Positions 31,523 through 32,958 of a stretch of DNA of 32,958 nt are shown here, in pieces. The notes below the pieces were generated by a model. It did not search any database. It saw only the letters and a list, made by a program, of their open reading frames with translations, and was not told the DNA's origin. The stretch is from Balneolaceae bacterium (GTDB lineage Bacteria > Bacteroidota > Rhodothermia > Balneolales > Balneolaceae), in the NCBI GenBank assembly GCA_007134695.1, contig SLKI01000044.1:1-32958 (forward strand), written 5' to 3'. Position 1 is the first letter of the stretch. The number at the start of each line of letters is the position of its first letter. The position numbers and the translations under genes are program-made.

Positions 31523-32095
31523 ATGACAGTTAATTTTTCTACAAATCAATACAAGAATTTTATCGGATTATCCCCGGTTCGAATTCCTTTGGCAAGGTTT
31601 TTCGCCTTGTTTCTTGTGTTGAGCTTGCATCATTTTTTAACTCCCGATGCTTATAGCCAATCATTACAGGAGACCTCCATTTCCGTCACCGCAACCGTGG
31701 AAGCCACTGCTATTGAAGTGATCACAGTTCGTGAGATGAACCTGCTGGGAGTAGAAAGAGTAGAAAATCAGGTAACCATCAATCCGATCAATAGTGAACG
31801 TTCAGCTTTAATGATGGCCGAAGGAGCCCCGGGAGCCTCATTTCGGCTTACATTTGAACCCTCCCGGGAGATGGTCAACCTGGATGGTGCCGGATTGATT
31901 TTTGTTGATTATGCAGTCTCGGGCTATACACAGGATGAGCAACAAAGTTCCGAACTGTTTGCTGAAGAAACACAAGAACTTGAGTTCAGCGAGGATGGCG
32001 AGTACTATGTCTGGATTGGCGGTACCATCGATCTGAGCGAAGCGACTCCCGGACGGTATGAAGGTGAATTTACCCTGGAGGTGGAGTATAACTGA
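31523..32095 (+). CDS. Exported DUF4402-like protein
   Basis: 190 residues. A long signal peptide (hydrophobic LARFFALFLVLSLHHFL, cleavage probably after DAYSQ) precedes a beta-sandwich of the DUF4402 type. SISVTATVEATAIEVITVRE is the first strand pair, NQVTINPINSER the middle, GAPGASFRLTFEP follows, and the last strand is GRYEGEFTLEVEYN, close to the family's 'G-x-Y-x-G-x-x-x-V-x-V-x-Y' end. DUF4402 proteins are secreted and resemble pilus/coat subunits (spore coat U, Csu). The start is ATG 31523; a TTG one codon earlier is also in frame. The stop overlaps the next start (TGATG). Function in a surface fibre is an inference. Confidence 0.68.
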   Translation: MTVNFSTNQYKNFIGLSPVRIPLARFFALFLVLSLHHFLTPDAYSQSLQETSISVTATVEATAIEVITVREMNLLGVERVENQVTINPINSERSALMMAEGAPGASFRLTFEPSREMVNLDGAGLIFVDYAVSGYTQDEQQSSELFAEETQELEFSEDGEYYVWIGGTIDLSEATPGRYEGEFTLEVEYN

Positions 32096-32727
32096 TGCGA
32101 TTGTCAACCGGCATATCGATTCTTTTGGCTGCGTTGGTTGCGCTCTCTTTGCAACTGCCGCTCTATGCCCAGGAGATCGATTTCGGTGGATATTATGCAG
32201 AAGAAAATTTCAGCATACTACTTGACACCAACGGTAACGGTCTCGACTTCGGACATGGTTTACGCGGCACTTCCGAAACGATCGAAATTACCGAAGAGGT
32301 GGCGATTATGAGCATTACCGGTGTGAAATTTCTCGATGTATTTGTGGAGATCAGCACCCCGGATTACCTGGAGCCGCAGGAAGAGAGCGTCAATTGCACC
32401 GAAGAGCCAGACCGCTGTATTCAGCTCGACCTTAGAGCATCGTATGCAAACCTGGGTGAAGAGAACTCCAACCACTCGATTGAAATTCAGCCTTCAACTC
32501 TGAATGAAAAGTCGTCCCGGTTTCCCATTCTGCGCAGCTGGGCCGGAGGAGTCGGTGCTCCCCCTGTCCCCCCTCCTCCTCCCGAAACAATTCCGGATCA
32601 GGCTGCCGTCAATGAAATCGCATATTTATACTTTTATGGTACCATCCATATCGGTGAAAACGCAGTTGTGGGCTCACATCAGGGCCTTATTGAGGTAACC
32701 GTCTCCTACGAAGAGGTTATTCCGTAA
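32095..32727 (+). CDS. Exported beta-sandwich protein (DUF4402/coat-like), proline linker
   Basis: 210 residues with a signal peptide (about 1-25, ISILLAALVALSLQLPLYA). The mature protein has the LDFGHGLRG stretch, which is like the 'L-x-F-G' strand of DUF4402 and coat U proteins. Three regions then follow: strands up to about 115; a Ser/Pro-rich middle with GAPPVPPPPPE (about residues 155-165, nt 32557-32589); and a closing pair GTIHIGENAVVGSHQG and LIEVTVSYEE, which matches the C-terminal strand of the upstream gene. One pair of cysteines (about 100 and 108) could form a disulfide. It overlaps the upstream stop by one base and ends 5 nt before the next gene. Confidence 0.62.
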   Translation: MRLSTGISILLAALVALSLQLPLYAQEIDFGGYYAEENFSILLDTNGNGLDFGHGLRGTSETIEITEEVAIMSITGVKFLDVFVEISTPDYLEPQEESVNCTEEPDRCIQLDLRASYANLGEENSNHSIEIQPSTLNEKSSRFPILRSWAGGVGAPPVPPPPPETIPDQAAVNEIAYLYFYGTIHIGENAVVGSHQGLIEVTVSYEEVIP

Positions 32728-32732
32728 TTAGC

Positions 32733-32958
32733 ATGCCTGCCAGACTGCTACATACCACCCTGCTTGTAATTGCCATTACGTTGTTATCTTCTTTTTCAAC
32801 GGTTACAGCCCAATTTTTAACTCTTGAAATCGAAGTGGAGCCGGAGGTGGGTGCAGCTGTTGAACGCACACTCGATTTCGGCCAGATCTTTCCGATGTCC
32901 GGAATTGTTGAGTTTAACCTTGGAGACCCCGGAATGGGAGTTTTCTCCATTCGTGCAA
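32733..32958 (+). CDS. Exported protein with LDFG motif, 3' truncated by the window
   Basis: The frame starts at ATG 32733 and is still open at the window end (75 codons seen). It begins with a signal peptide (LLHTTLLVIAITLLSSF, cleavage near VTA-QF). The mature start LEIEVEPEVGAAVERTLDFG carries the same LDFG pattern as the upstream protein, followed by QIFPMSGIVEFNLGDPG. It is therefore probably a third subunit of the same kind. It starts 5 nt after the previous stop. Confidence 0.6.
   Translation, partial: MPARLLHTTLLVIAITLLSSFSTVTAQFLTLEIEVEPEVGAAVERTLDFGQIFPMSGIVEFNLGDPGMGVFSIRA

Overview
The window looks like a chromosomal segment from the Balneolota/Rhodothermota branch of the Bacteroidota-like bacteria. 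This is inferred from gene content and signals, not from a search. The signs are a 60-aa histone-H1-like protein of the kind common in this group, promoters close to the Bacteroidota pattern (TTG, about 19-22 nt, TAnnTTT), an outer membrane beta-barrel, exported DUF4402-like proteins, and a very long CcmF. Both strands are used in short operons, many genes overlap by 1-14 nt (ATGA, TGATG, TTGA, TAATG junctions), and TTG and GTG starts are used.

Left part (1-3493). A truncated serine hydrolase (C-terminal part, probably the AmpC-like half of a glycosidase fusion), a cytidine deaminase with an inactive N-terminal copy, and an amino-acid-kinase-like protein form a + strand operon. Then come an Hc1-like gene with its own promoter and terminator, tRNA-Asn(GTT) with its own promoter and terminator, a 32-bp tandem repeat, and a leftward outer membrane beta-barrel gene.

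Cytochrome c block (3611-8604, - strand). ccmC, a ccmD-like gene, ccmE and ccmF are followed by truA and a 55-aa zinc-ribbon membrane protein that starts with TTG inside the truA stop. CcmE has the CxxxY motif of the variant 'System I*' instead of the usual histidine. ccmA, ccmB, ccmG and ccmH are not in the window.

Middle (8917-15704). A PH/SHOCT membrane protein, an MFS transporter, dUTPase, a DUF3108 envelope protein and an Spx/ArsC-like protein are followed by a + strand operon of lipoprotein, winged-helix-like protein, biotin-carrier domain protein and murA.

RNA/protein turnover (16288-22218, + strand). An RNase E/G gene with a long gene-free leader is followed by hslV and hslU in overlap, then by an S41 C-terminal processing protease with its own promoter.

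Right part (22245-32958). rsmE and a two-domain dCTP deaminase (-), a Dph6-like ATP-binding protein (+), the dTDP-rhamnose genes in the order rmlA-rmlD-rmlC-rmlB (-), and, divergent from rmlA, a + strand locus of three PilV/PilW/PilX-like membrane-anchored proteins without a recognisable prepilin-peptidase site, followed by at least three exported beta-sandwich proteins. The last of these is cut by the window end. This locus is the best candidate for an undescribed surface system.

A second theme is tandem repetition. Unrelated short tandem repeats (7, 18, 19, 22, 31 and 32 bp units) fill many intergenic gaps, and two of them (after dut and rmlD) are duplications of the gene's own last codons and stop.
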